Source of the DNA: Aldehydirespirator sp965221215
GTDB lineage: Bacteria > Actinomycetota > Acidimicrobiia > Acidimicrobiales > Aldehydirespiratoraceae
Reading direction: 5' to 3'
Assembly (NCBI GenBank): GCA_965221215.1
Contig: OZ244872.1
Coordinates: 3,304,851-3,368,850 of the forward strand
DNA length: 64,000 bases
The translations under genes were made by a program, and so were the position numbers. The notes under the pieces are model-generated. The model was given only the letters and a program-made list of their open reading frames with translations, ran no database searches and was not told where the DNA came from. Shown in pieces: positions 44,448 through 52,307 of this stretch. Within the stretch, counting starts at the first letter, position 1. Every line of letters begins with the position of its first letter.

Positions 44448-44545
44448 ACGCGAATACCCGGCAACAAGGCCGGGAATTCACTGAAATCTATGCGAGGTCT
44501 CGGCCATCGAGAGCGGGTCTCGGTGGTCAGCCGGTTGCGAAATAA
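44444..44545 (+). CDS. 33-codon ORF coupled to the LOTUS cassette
   Basis: MNANTRQQGREFTEIYARSR..., starting with a GTG that overlaps the preceding stop (GTGA) and preceded by AGGAG at good spacing. It could be a small third component or the remnant of a longer gene cut off at TAA 44543. Confidence 0.4.
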   Translation: MNANTRQQGREFTEIYARSRPSRAGLGGQPVAK

Positions 44546-44804
44546 GAAGACTAACTAGTCTCGCCTCGCTGATACTGGGCAACCGCTGAGCCCCACCTCC
44601 ACTCTCACATGACTGGCACTCGATGCGGTGCTACCCCAACGAATGCCCTCCTCGTCCTTGAAGGCCTCGGATCGTTCTTGAATGTAGCAGAAGATTGTAC
44701 GAGCGCGTCGAATCGGCAGAATCCGGCACCTGTGGCGTCCATGTGTCGCTCAACTCCGTCACCCAGCCTGCTAGGGGGCTGCGCCGGCTCCATAGACTGC
44801 GGTG
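44546..44804. other. Gene-free, AT-richer region after the cassette
   Basis: An inverted repeat AGACTA-AC-TAGTCT (44548-44561) lies right after the last small ORF and may be the cassette terminator or an edge site. The rest (about 240 bp) shows no frame with protein-like composition. It presumably carries the chdC promoter. Confidence 0.4.
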
Positions 44805-45482
44805 ATGCTGGAATCGGTCGGCGTGGGCCAGGGGCTGGTCGTGGTGCACCTCTTCTGCGCCCGCACGCCCGACACCGGCGACGCCGCCGTGCTCGCTGCG
44901 GTCGATGCCGCCGTCGAGGCGGGGGCGCAAGTGGTGACGGTGGCGGTGCTCGGCCACAAGGCGCAGCTTTGCTTCATGGGCCTGCACGCCGACGCCTGGG
45001 CGCTGCGCGACCTGCAGACCGCCTTAGTGCGGGCTGGGCTGGAGATCGCCGACAGCTACGTGTCGATCACCGAGCTGTCCGAGTACGCCCTGGGCCTGCC
45101 GGCCGAGATGGCCGACATGCGCCTGAACCCCAAGCTGCCCCCGCCGGACAAGCCGGCCTGGTGCTTCTACCCCATGACCAAGCGGCGCAACCTGGGCCAG
45201 AACTGGTATGAGCTCGGATTCGACGAGCGCAAGGAGCTGATGTACGAGCACGGCGCGTCGGGACGCAAGTTCGCGGGGCGCATCGTGCAGCTGGTGACCG
45301 CATCCACCGGGCTCGACGACTGGGAGTGGGGCGTCACCCTGTTCGGCACCGACATCGCCGCCCTCAAGGAGACGGTCTACACCATGCGCTACGACCGGGC
45401 CTCGGCCGCCTACGCAGAGTTCGGCCCCTTCGTGACCGGCCTGGTAGGACCGGCCGACGAGATCCTCGCACGAACCCGCTGA
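44805..45482 (+). CDS. chdC: Coproheme decarboxylase (HemQ/ChdC)
   Basis: Last step of the coproporphyrin-dependent haem pathway, converting coproheme to haem b with peroxide. The 225-residue ferredoxin-like protein shows CFYPMTKRRNLGQNWYELGFDERKELMYEHGASGRKFAGRIVQLVTASTGLDDWEWGVTLFGTD, which includes the reactive Tyr (YPM) and proximal His (EHG) regions. YTMRYDRASAAYAEFGPF then closes the domain. GTG 44802 is an alternative start. This gene supports a monoderm, actinobacterial type of haem synthesis. Confidence 0.9.
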   Translation: MLESVGVGQGLVVVHLFCARTPDTGDAAVLAAVDAAVEAGAQVVTVAVLGHKAQLCFMGLHADAWALRDLQTALVRAGLEIADSYVSITELSEYALGLPAEMADMRLNPKLPPPDKPAWCFYPMTKRRNLGQNWYELGFDERKELMYEHGASGRKFAGRIVQLVTASTGLDDWEWGVTLFGTDIAALKETVYTMRYDRASAAYAEFGPFVTGLVGPADEILARTR

Positions 45483-45528
45483 CCACACCGATCCGGTCCG
45501 AGGAACTAGCCGGGGTTAGGGTGCCGTG

Positions 45529-46278
45529 ATGGCCGAGGATGCCGGGGGCTCGGGGGCGACTGCCGATGATGCTGATTCAGCGCGGCACCCGGCGGGCGAG
45601 GCCGACATTCTCCGCTGGGCCGAGACCCTGGCCGGGATAGCCCAGACTGGTCTGGGCTTCACCGAGAGCCGCTATGAGCAGGAGCGCTTCGAGGAAGTGC
45701 TGGCAGTGGCCGCCGACATCCGGGCTCGCAGCCCGGCGGGGATCGACGCCGGGCGCCAAGTGGAGCAATGGCTCGACGGGGTCGGGGAGGGCATCGCCGG
45801 CTACGTCACCCCCAAGGTCACCGTGGGTGCCATCGTCGGCGACGACGAGGGCCGCATGCTGCTGGTGCAGCGAGCCGACTCCGGTTGGTGGCTGTACCCC
45901 ACCGGATGGTCCGACGTGGGCTACTCGCCCTCCGAGGTAGCGGTCAAGGAGGTCCGAGAGGAGACCGGGATCGACTGCGAGGTGCTGCGGCCCATCGCCA
46001 TCCTCGACGGGTTGCGCCTCGGCTTCCACCGGGTGCCGCTGGTGTCGATCGTGTTCCATTGCCGCAGCCTCGGCGGGGAGCTGGCAGCCCACCCGCTCGA
46101 ATGCTCCGATGTGGGCTTCTTCGCCGAGGGCGAACTGCCCGAGCGCACCGCCCGTCCCGATCTGTGGGCCCCGCACGCCTTCAGCGCCATCCGGGGCGAG
46201 CCGGTGGAAGTGCTCTTCGACCACCCCCGCAACCCACCCTGGCGAGGCCAGCCGGAGGGCCCGAGGGCAGGGGGGTGA
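45529..46278 (+). CDS. NUDIX hydrolase with N-terminal helical domain
   Basis: A 249-residue protein. Residues 20-90 (ADILRWAETLAGIAQTGLGFTESRYEQERFEEVLAVAADI) are the NUDIX_N_2 helical domain. The catalytic domain begins YVTPKVTVGAIVGDDEGRMLLVQRADSGWWLYPTGW, and the Nudix box GYSPSEVAVKEVREETGI is complete. Members of this subgroup hydrolyse nucleoside or sugar diphosphates such as ADP-ribose; the substrate is not determined here. A GTG three bases upstream (45526) is also possible. Confidence 0.88.
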   Translation: MAEDAGGSGATADDADSARHPAGEADILRWAETLAGIAQTGLGFTESRYEQERFEEVLAVAADIRARSPAGIDAGRQVEQWLDGVGEGIAGYVTPKVTVGAIVGDDEGRMLLVQRADSGWWLYPTGWSDVGYSPSEVAVKEVREETGIDCEVLRPIAILDGLRLGFHRVPLVSIVFHCRSLGGELAAHPLECSDVGFFAEGELPERTARPDLWAPHAFSAIRGEPVEVLFDHPRNPPWRGQPEGPRAGG

Positions 46279-46330
46279 TTCCCCGGCTGAGCCGATAGCC
46301 TCGCTCGGGAGCGGGCCAGGCGACGCGTTT

Positions 46331-46348
46331 ACGCGGCGTTCGCCGCGT
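46331..46348 (+). terminator. 8-bp perfect hairpin between NUDIX and secreted-protein genes
   Basis: ACGCGGCG-TT-CGCCGCGT folds to an eight-pair stem, enclosed by a weaker alternative CGACGCG/CGCGTCG pairing. It lies 52 bases after the NUDIX stop and 21 bases before the next ATG. Confidence 0.45.
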
Positions 46349-46369
46349 CGTACCGATTGGAGCCCGCAA

Positions 46370-47230
46370 ATGATTTCAAGGAAGCTCTCGTTGATTCTGG
46401 CCGCAGTGCTTGTGGTGTGCTTGAGCGCTCCGTGGTCCATCGCCGGCGCGGACGACGGCGCTTCGCCGATCACTCTCGGCGACATCGACGCCGATCCCGT
46501 CACCCCCAACAACGAGATCTCGTTCTTCTGGGAGGCGAGCACCACCGACGGCGCCGAGCTGCGGCCGACATTCGTGATTCAAGAAGGCACCGACGCGCCG
46601 AAGCTGGCTCAGATCGCGTCGTACAGCTCCGAAGACCACAACCCGATGCCGATGATCGAGCACGGCGAGTACTACGCATGGAACATGGTTGTTGGGATGA
46701 CTCCCTGCCGGGAGCATCGGCTCTGGATCGCCCATCTGCCCAAGGACTTGATGGACGACGTGATGTCGAACTTCACGCAGTCGCTGTGGGATCAGATGAC
46801 CGTGCGTTCGGTGCCGCTGCGGTTCTGGACCCGCTCGGCCGATGGCTCGGGCTGTGACCTCAACCCGAGCCGCAAGACTGCGTCCGCGCAGGTCGACAAC
46901 TTGGTTTGGGAGGGCAAGCCCAAGAAGCGAATCGCCATGATCGAGTGGCAGAACCCTGGTGGCGTTGAGCCGGTCGTGATGGTCAAGCGGCTGGGCCCCG
47001 ACGAGGGTGCTGAGCAGCTGGCTTCGCTGCGCAGAGCAGCGAACCCGCTGGCGCCGGGGGCCACCTCAGCCACGATCAAGGGATTGGAGCCCTGCACGCA
47101 GTACCGGGTACGGGTCTACGAGCGGCATCCCAACTTCGGTTCGGACGCTGATCCCTTGCGAGTCTTCCGCGGCAACCAGGATCGCAAGACCAACTCGGTT
47201 ACGATCCGCACTTCCGGCTGCAACCAGTAG
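46370..47230 (+). CDS. Secreted protein of unknown function
   Basis: A 286-residue protein with a signal peptide MISRKLSLILAAVLVVCLSAPWSIAGA and mature start around DDGASP. The mature part is beta-rich, with single cysteines in MTPCREHRLW, SGCDLNPS, LEPCTQYRVRVYERHPNF and the end SGCNQ. LEPCTQYRVRVYE resembles the last strands of a fibronectin type III domain, so two FN3-like modules are possible. ATG 46370 has GGAG at good spacing. No family recognised. Confidence 0.7.
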   Translation: MISRKLSLILAAVLVVCLSAPWSIAGADDGASPITLGDIDADPVTPNNEISFFWEASTTDGAELRPTFVIQEGTDAPKLAQIASYSSEDHNPMPMIEHGEYYAWNMVVGMTPCREHRLWIAHLPKDLMDDVMSNFTQSLWDQMTVRSVPLRFWTRSADGSGCDLNPSRKTASAQVDNLVWEGKPKKRIAMIEWQNPGGVEPVVMVKRLGPDEGAEQLASLRRAANPLAPGATSATIKGLEPCTQYRVRVYERHPNFGSDADPLRVFRGNQDRKTNSVTIRTSGCNQ

Positions 47231-47250
47231 CGCTGGGCAGCGGTCGGCTT

Positions 47251-48135
47251 TTAGCTGCCGTCGCGCAGGAACTTCTCTACTTCGGCGACCAGCCGGTCGG
47301 GGTCGTCGCTGAGAGGTGTGTCGTTGTTGTCGGCGTGGCGGTCGCGGTTGTCCCAGGCCGTCTCTAGGCGGGCCACGTACTCGGCGGTCTCCTCGTCCTC
47401 GGCCACGATCTTGGTGATCTCCTGCTCGTAGGTCTGCGCCCGCTGCTCAAGGTCGAGGGTGGGCACCGGCGCCCCCATCAGGGCGCACACCCGGTTGACC
47501 AGCGCCAGCGCAGCCTTGGGCGACGGCGCGGCCGGCATGTACGACGGCACTGCCGACCAGAACGAAGCGGTGCTGTAGCCCGCATCTCGGCAGGCCGACG
47601 ACAGCACGCCGACGATACCGGTGGGCCCCTCATAGGTGGACGGCGTGAGGTCCAGCTCGGCTCGCAACTCCTCGTCGTCGGTGGCGCCGTACACCTCCAC
47701 GTCGCGGCTGTGGGGCACCTCGGCGAGCAGCGCGCCCAGGGTGACCACCCGCTCCACACCGAGCAGCCCGGCCACCGAGATCAGCTGGTGGGTGAAGGTC
47801 CGCCACCGCAGCTGGGGCTCGGTGCCGATCAGCACCACCGCGTCGGCGCCGCCGTTGTCGAGGCGGGCCACCCGCACCTCGTTGGCGGGCCAGTCGATGC
47901 GCCGGGCCTTGCTGTCGTCGAGGTGCACCAGCGGTCGGACCGCGGTGAAGTCGAAGAACGGCTCGGGGTCGATCTCCGCCACCGGCACGCATCCCCAGCG
48001 ACCGGCCAGATGGGAGGCCGCAGTGGTGGCCGCGTCGCCGGCATCGTTCCAGCCCTCGAAGGCGGCGATCAGCGTGGGGCGGTCCAACTCGGGCTTGGGA
48101 CCCGACCACAGAACGTGCTCCGGTTCAATCGACAC
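47251..48135 (-). CDS. PAC2 (proteasome assembly chaperone) family protein
   Basis: A 294-residue actinobacterial PAC2-superfamily protein: RPTLIAAFEGWNDAGDAATTAASHLAGRWG, VVLIGTEPQLRWRTFTHQLISVAGLLGVERVVTLGALLAEVPHSRDVEVYGATDDEELRAEL and GPTGIVGVLSSACRDAGYSTASFWSAVPSYMPAAPSPKAALALVNRVCALMG. The fold relates to archaeal and eukaryotic proteasome assembly chaperones; the bacterial role is not established. GTG 48135 gives a natural start; the longer frame adds Ala/Gly-rich noise. Confidence 0.82.
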   Translation of the reverse strand: MSIEPEHVLWSGPKPELDRPTLIAAFEGWNDAGDAATTAASHLAGRWGCVPVAEIDPEPFFDFTAVRPLVHLDDSKARRIDWPANEVRVARLDNGGADAVVLIGTEPQLRWRTFTHQLISVAGLLGVERVVTLGALLAEVPHSRDVEVYGATDDEELRAELDLTPSTYEGPTGIVGVLSSACRDAGYSTASFWSAVPSYMPAAPSPKAALALVNRVCALMGAPVPTLDLEQRAQTYEQEITKIVAEDEETAEYVARLETAWDNRDRHADNNDTPLSDDPDRLVAEVEKFLRDGS

Positions 48136-48281
48136 GGGCGCCAACCATACCGCCGCCACCGCCCCGGCCCCTGCCACCGGGCCACTTCCGGCGGCGGTCG
48201 CAGAAGCGGTGTTGGGCCTTCGGGTTGGCTGTCGGCCCCTGTTGGTCAAGTCCTTCTGGGGCCGCTCGCCGGGGGCTGTGC

Positions 48282-50231
48282 TCAGGCCAGTTCGGGTCGG
48301 TCGCGGAAGTGCTCCAGGGCCTCGGGGTTGGCCATGGCCGAGGTGTTGCGCACCGGGCGACCGCAGATCACGTCGCGCACCGCGGTCTCGGTCATTTTGC
48401 CCGACCGAGTGCGGGGGATGTCGTCCACCGCGGCGATCACCGCGGGCACATGGCGGGGCGACAGCTCGGCCCGGATCCGGCTGCGGATCACGCCGCGCAG
48501 CTCGTCGGTCAGCTCGCAGCCGGGCGCCAGCTTGACGAACAGCACGATGCGGGTGTCGGCGTTGTGGGGCTGGCCCACCGCGATGCTCTCGACGATCTCA
48601 CCCATGGTGTCGACCCGGCTGTAGATCTCGGCGGTGCCGATGCGCACCCCGCCGGGATTGAGGGTGGCGTCGGACCGTCCCGAGATCACGAACCCGCCCG
48701 ACGGGGTCCTCGACGCGAAGTCGCCGTGGTGCCACACGCCGGCGATGCGCTCGAAGTAGGCGGCCCGGTAGCGGGCGTCGCCGGGATCGTCCCAGAAGCG
48801 CAGCGGCAGCGACGGGAACGGGCCGCGGCACACCAGCTCGCCCTCGACCCCGGTCGGCAGCGACCGGCCCGAGTCGTCCACCACATCGATGTCCATGCCC
48901 AGGCCGGGACGCTGGATCTCGCCCCGCCGCACCGGCGCGGTCGGGTCGCCGGCCACCAGGCAGCCGCACAGGTCGGTGCCCCCCGAGATCGACGCCAGAT
49001 GAACGTCGGCCTTGACGTTGTGGTACACCCAGTCGAATCCCTCGGCTGCCAGCGTGGAGCCGGTCGAGGTGATGGTGCGCAGCGACGACAGGACGTGGCT
49101 TCTCCGGGGGGTCAGGCCCGCGTTGCGGCAGGCGTCGATGAACTTCGCCGAAGTCCCGAACAAGGTGATGCCCGTCTCGTCGACCAGGTCGAACAGGCGC
49201 CGTGGGCCCGGATGGGCGGGCGAGCCGTCGTACAGCACCGCCGCGGCCCCGCAGGCCAGGGTCGAGGCGAGCCAGTTCCACATCATCCAGCCGGTGGTGG
49301 TGAAGTAGAACACCCGGTCGCTCGGCTTCACATCGCAGTGCAGCCGGTGCTCGGCCAGGTGCTTGACCAGCAGTCCGCCGGCCCGATGCACGATGCACTT
49401 GGGCGGGCCGGTCGTGCCCGAGGAATACAGCACGTACCAGGGATGGTCGAAGGGCAGCTCCCGGAACACCGGCGGCGCGGGCCCGCCCCCGAATCCGGCG
49501 CCGTAGCCGTCGAGCCAGCCCGGCTCCACCAGCACGGTGCGGCGCAGCGTGGGCAGAGCCGCGGAGATGGCTGCGAGCCGCTCGGTGCAGTCGTGGCGGC
49601 GACCGCCGTAGGGGTAGTCGGCGCAGGCGAACAGCACGGTGGGGGAGATCTGGCTGAAACGGTCGAGCACGCCGGTGACGCCGAAGTCGGGCGACGTGGA
49701 GCTGAACACCGCGCCCAGGCCGGCAGCGGCCAGCATCACCGCGCCGGTCTCGGGGCGGTTGGGCATCCAGGCCGCCACCCGGTCGCCCGGCCCCACCCCG
49801 GCGTCGATCAGGAGCTGCTGGATCCGGCCGGTCATGTCGTGCAGTTCGGCCCGGGTGAGCTCGGCGGCCTCGCCGTCCTCGCTGCGGAAGATCACCGCGG
49901 TGTCGTTCGACGGCTCGCCCAGCAGGCTCTGGGCCACGTTGAGCCGGGCGTCGGGCAGGAACCGGGTGCGCCGCAGCCGCTCGCCCGGATCCGGGCAGAG
50001 GCTCTCGGCAGGCGCCTCGACGAGCCGCTCGCCCCGGTCGCCGGCCACTTCGCACCAGTCCCAGACCGCAGCCCAGAACGGGCCGGGGTGCTGCACCGAC
50101 CACCGGTGCAGGCTCGAGAAGTCCGGTGCGTCGATGCCGCGGCGATCCCGCAGCCAGGCTCGGAACGCCTCAAGGTTGGATCCGGCCGCCCGCTCCGGCG
50201 ACGGTGCCCACAGCAGGCCGGAGTCGCTCAC
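48282..50231 (-). CDS. Acetoacetyl-CoA synthetase (acetoacetate-CoA ligase)
   Basis: Activates acetoacetate with ATP and CoA. GTG 50231 gives VSDSGLLWAPSPERAAGSNLEAFRAWL, the family N-terminus. The adenylate-forming motifs WYVLYSSGTTGPPKCIVH and FDWVYHNVKADVHLASISGGTDLCG follow, with GGFVISGRSDATLNPGGVRIGTAEIY and RTRSGKMTETAVR (motif A10 Lys) at the end. The 649-residue length is standard. Upstream, the start GTGAGCGAC is triplicated over 110 bp back to the GNAT gene. May serve ketone-body or polyhydroxybutyrate use. Confidence 0.92.
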   Translation of the reverse strand: MSDSGLLWAPSPERAAGSNLEAFRAWLRDRRGIDAPDFSSLHRWSVQHPGPFWAAVWDWCEVAGDRGERLVEAPAESLCPDPGERLRRTRFLPDARLNVAQSLLGEPSNDTAVIFRSEDGEAAELTRAELHDMTGRIQQLLIDAGVGPGDRVAAWMPNRPETGAVMLAAAGLGAVFSSTSPDFGVTGVLDRFSQISPTVLFACADYPYGGRRHDCTERLAAISAALPTLRRTVLVEPGWLDGYGAGFGGGPAPPVFRELPFDHPWYVLYSSGTTGPPKCIVHRAGGLLVKHLAEHRLHCDVKPSDRVFYFTTTGWMMWNWLASTLACGAAAVLYDGSPAHPGPRRLFDLVDETGITLFGTSAKFIDACRNAGLTPRRSHVLSSLRTITSTGSTLAAEGFDWVYHNVKADVHLASISGGTDLCGCLVAGDPTAPVRRGEIQRPGLGMDIDVVDDSGRSLPTGVEGELVCRGPFPSLPLRFWDDPGDARYRAAYFERIAGVWHHGDFASRTPSGGFVISGRSDATLNPGGVRIGTAEIYSRVDTMGEIVESIAVGQPHNADTRIVLFVKLAPGCELTDELRGVIRSRIRAELSPRHVPAVIAAVDDIPRTRSGKMTETAVRDVICGRPVRNTSAMANPEALEHFRDRPELA

Positions 50232-50346
50232 AGCGTCACCGGGGCGGGGTGGTGGTGCGAGTCGCTCACAGCGTGAAGCCTGCACACGGTCAGCGCGCGC
50301 CGAGCGTCCAAGCCCGGTGGGTGGTGGTGCGGGTCGCTCACAGCGT
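50223..50346 (-). repeat. Three junction repeats between GNAT and acetoacetyl-CoA synthetase
   Basis: GTCGCTCACAGCGT occurs at 50223-50236, 50261-50274 and 50333-50346; the last two share 29 bp with one change. On the minus strand each copy reads ...ACGCTGTGAGCGAC, the fused stop/start of the two genes. Confidence 0.85.
50228..50341 (-). CDS. Micro-ORF linking GNAT and acetoacetyl-CoA synthetase
   Basis: A 37-codon frame beginning MSDPHHHPPGLDARR and ending LHAVSDSHHHPAPVTL, an internally duplicated peptide with two HHHP motifs. Its GTG overlaps the GNAT stop (GTGA) and its TGA overlaps the synthetase GTG (GTGA). Confidence 0.35.
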   Translation of the reverse strand: MSDPHHHPPGLDARRALTVCRLHAVSDSHHHPAPVTL

Positions 50347-50772
50347 GAAGCGGTAGACGTTGGACTCGCGCCGCTCGAAACCCATGCGGGCGTATAGACG
50401 GTTGGCGGCTTGTCGCGAAGGGCGGGAGGTGAGGTCGGTGTTGCGGGCGCCCAGCCGCCGGGCGGCCTCCAGGGCGGCCTCGCTGAGCCGCTCGCCTACC
50501 CGCCGGCCTCGCACCGTCTCGTCCACCACCACGTCTTCGATTCGGGTGCGAACTCCGGTGGGGATGCGGAAGGCGACCAGCGTCAACGCTCCCACGATGC
50601 GGCCGCGGTGCCGGGCCACGAACAGCATGGTGGCCGGTGACGCCACGATCTCCTCCAGCTCGGCCCGGTTGGGCGGGGGGCTCGACGCCGACAACTGGGG
50701 GATCAGCCGCTGCATGGCCTCGACCAGATCGTCGGTGACGGCACGGCATTCGTCGACCTCGATGGGGGCCAT
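50338..50772 (-). CDS. GNAT-family N-acetyltransferase
   Basis: A 144-residue acetyl-CoA-dependent transferase: LFVARHRGRIVGALTLVAFRIPTGVRTRIEDVVVDETVRGRRVGERLSEAALEAARRLGARNTDLTSRPSRQAANRLYARMGFERRESNVYRFTL. The RGRRVG pyrophosphate loop and YARMGF are both seen. GTG 50784 in the same frame is another start. Substrate unknown. Confidence 0.85.
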   Translation of the reverse strand: MAPIEVDECRAVTDDLVEAMQRLIPQLSASSPPPNRAELEEIVASPATMLFVARHRGRIVGALTLVAFRIPTGVRTRIEDVVVDETVRGRRVGERLSEAALEAARRLGARNTDLTSRPSRQAANRLYARMGFERRESNVYRFTL

Positions 50773-50913
50773 GTCGTCGGTCACGCCCGGTGAGAGTAGA
50801 CGAGCCGACCGAGTTCTGTGTTGTCTGCTCACCGGTCGCGCCTGCACGTTGAACTGCTGGCGGTGCCGTTGGTGCGGGTGTCTGGGCGCGGCGGGCCGCA
50901 ATAGTCTGCGGTC

Positions 50914-51354
50914 GTGACCGGCGCTGTTACCTCCGCCCTGCAGCGGCTGCGGGCCGAGCACGGACCGAAGGCGCTGCGCTACTGCGGTGTTTCGGTCGTC
51001 AACGTGATGGTGGCGCTCAGCGTGCTGGCGGTCTGCCACGGCGTGCTGGGGTGGCCTGCGGTCGGGTCCAACCTGGCCGCTTGGATGGTCGGCACCGTGC
51101 CCGCCTACCTGCTGAGCAGGGCCTGGGTGTGGCAGCGCCGCGGCCCTCACCGGCTGGGCGGCGAGGTGCTCACCTTCTGGGTGATGGCGCTCGTCGGTTT
51201 GGTGCTCTCGTCGCTGGCGGTGGGGATCATCGAGCGGCTGTCCGACAGCACCCTGCTCGTCGTGGCCGGCAACCTCGGTGCCTACGGCTGCGTGTGGGTG
51301 GCCAAGTACGTCTTCCTCGACCAAGTGCTGTGGTCCCGCTCGCCGGATGGCTGA
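50914..51354 (+). CDS. GtrA-like flippase-type membrane protein
   Basis: A 146-residue protein with four predicted helices in the GtrA pattern: ALRYCGVSVVNVMVALSVLAVCHGVLG, GSNLAAWMVGTVPAYLLSRAWVWQ (the conserved N-x-x-W...Y), a third helix VMALVGLVLSSLAVGII, and AGNLGAYGCVWVAKYVFLDQVLW. GtrA proteins move polyprenyl-linked sugars across the membrane. Starts with GTG. Confidence 0.85.
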   Translation: MTGAVTSALQRLRAEHGPKALRYCGVSVVNVMVALSVLAVCHGVLGWPAVGSNLAAWMVGTVPAYLLSRAWVWQRRGPHRLGGEVLTFWVMALVGLVLSSLAVGIIERLSDSTLLVVAGNLGAYGCVWVAKYVFLDQVLWSRSPDG

Positions 51355-51368
51355 GTCGACTCGTGGCA

Positions 51369-51431
51369 ATGGACGACCGCCTCCGCTGTGCTGGATGGAT
51401 CGACGGCCGCGCTGACATTGAGCCGACGTGA
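51369..51431 (+). CDS. Micro-ORF 1 between GtrA and methyltransferase genes
   Basis: Twenty codons, MDDRLRCAGWIDGRADIEPT. The first six codons duplicate the methyltransferase start MDDRLR. Its stop overlaps the next micro-ORF (TGATG). Confidence 0.3.
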   Translation: MDDRLRCAGWIDGRADIEPT

Positions 51432-51502
51432 TGGAGCGCAGCGTGAGCCGAGCGCGATGGATCGATGGCCGCGTCACCCAGCCAACCTTGTGTCGGCCGT
51501 GA
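51431..51502 (+). CDS. Micro-ORF 2 between GtrA and methyltransferase genes
   Basis: Twenty-three codons, MERSVSRARWIDGRVTQPTLCRP, sharing WIDGR with micro-ORF 1. It is linked by TGATG overlaps both to micro-ORF 1 and to the methyltransferase ATG at 51502. Confidence 0.3.
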   Translation: MERSVSRARWIDGRVTQPTLCRP

Positions 51503-52122
51503 TGGACGACCGTCTCCGCCGCGCCGCCGAGGCGGCGCGCGGGTTCATGCCCGCCGATGAGGGACTCGCCCTGTACGAGGCCGCCGCCGCGCTCGAGGCG
51601 GACGGTCCGCTGCTGGAAGTGGGCAGCTACTGCGGCAAGTCGGCGCTGTATCTGGGCGCAGCCGCGCAGCAGGCCGGGCGAGTGCTGTTCTGCGTGGACC
51701 ATCACCGCGGCTCCGAGGAGAACCAGCCCGGCTGGGAGCATCACGACCCCGAGGTGGTCGATCCCGACGGGGGCCTGATCGACACCCTGCCGTTCTTCCG
51801 CCGCACCGTGGCCGACGCCGGTCTGGAGCGAACTATCGTGGCCGTGGTGGGTGATTCGCCAACGGTGGCGTCGCTGTGGGCCACCCCGCTGGCCATGGTG
51901 TTCATCGACGGCGGGCACGGCGCCGAGCCCGCCCACCGCGACTACGAGGGCTGGTCGCCCCATGTGGCGCCGGGCGGCCTGCTGGCCATCCACGACGTGT
52001 TCGAGGTTCCCGCCGATGGCGGACGGCCCCCGTATGAGATCTGGTGCCGGGCCCTGTCCGACGGGCGCTTCTGCCAGCAGGCGGCGGTGGGCTCGCTACG
52101 AGTGCTGCGGCGGGCGCGATGA
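51502..52122 (+). CDS. Class I SAM-dependent methyltransferase
   Basis: A 206-residue protein with EADGPLLEVGSYCGKSALYLGAAAQQAGRVLFCVDHH (SAM-binding loop ExGxxxGxS and acidic end) and PLAMVFIDGGHGAEPAHRDYEGWSPHVAPGGLLAIHDVF. This is the Methyltransf_24 subtype, which often acts on polysaccharide or glycan precursors, agreeing with the GtrA and deacetylase neighbours. The frame is open to 51388; the two upstream micro-ORFs argue for ATG 51502. Acceptor unknown. Confidence 0.82.
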   Translation: MDDRLRRAAEAARGFMPADEGLALYEAAAALEADGPLLEVGSYCGKSALYLGAAAQQAGRVLFCVDHHRGSEENQPGWEHHDPEVVDPDGGLIDTLPFFRRTVADAGLERTIVAVVGDSPTVASLWATPLAMVFIDGGHGAEPAHRDYEGWSPHVAPGGLLAIHDVFEVPADGGRPPYEIWCRALSDGRFCQQAAVGSLRVLRRAR

Positions 52123-52163
52123 GCAGGAAGTCACAGGCGGACAGGGCCTGCGGGCGGAGGCCT

Positions 52164-52253
52164 AGAGGCCGAGCTAATGGGCGGACGAGTCCAGCCCATC
52201 CGGGCGAGGCCGTGGCCCGAGCGGCCCGTAAGCGCAGCGAACAAGAGCGGGAA
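52164..52253 (+). repeat. Dispersed repeat, full-length copy E
   Basis: Begins CCTAGAGGCCGAGC, has a variant centre CAGCCCATCCGGGCGAGGCC and ends AGCGAACAAGAGCGGGAA. Its last 49 bp match copy F with one mismatch. A TGGGCGGAC-GA-GTCC-A-GCCCA hairpin can form. In the deacetylase frame it reads RGRANGRTSPAHPGEA and RSEQERE, parallel to the Tmk tail. Confidence 0.85.
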
Positions 52254-52307
52254 ACACTGCCTCGCGACGCGAGAACCCCGCACCTAGCTGCACAGCCCCT
52301 TGCAGTG

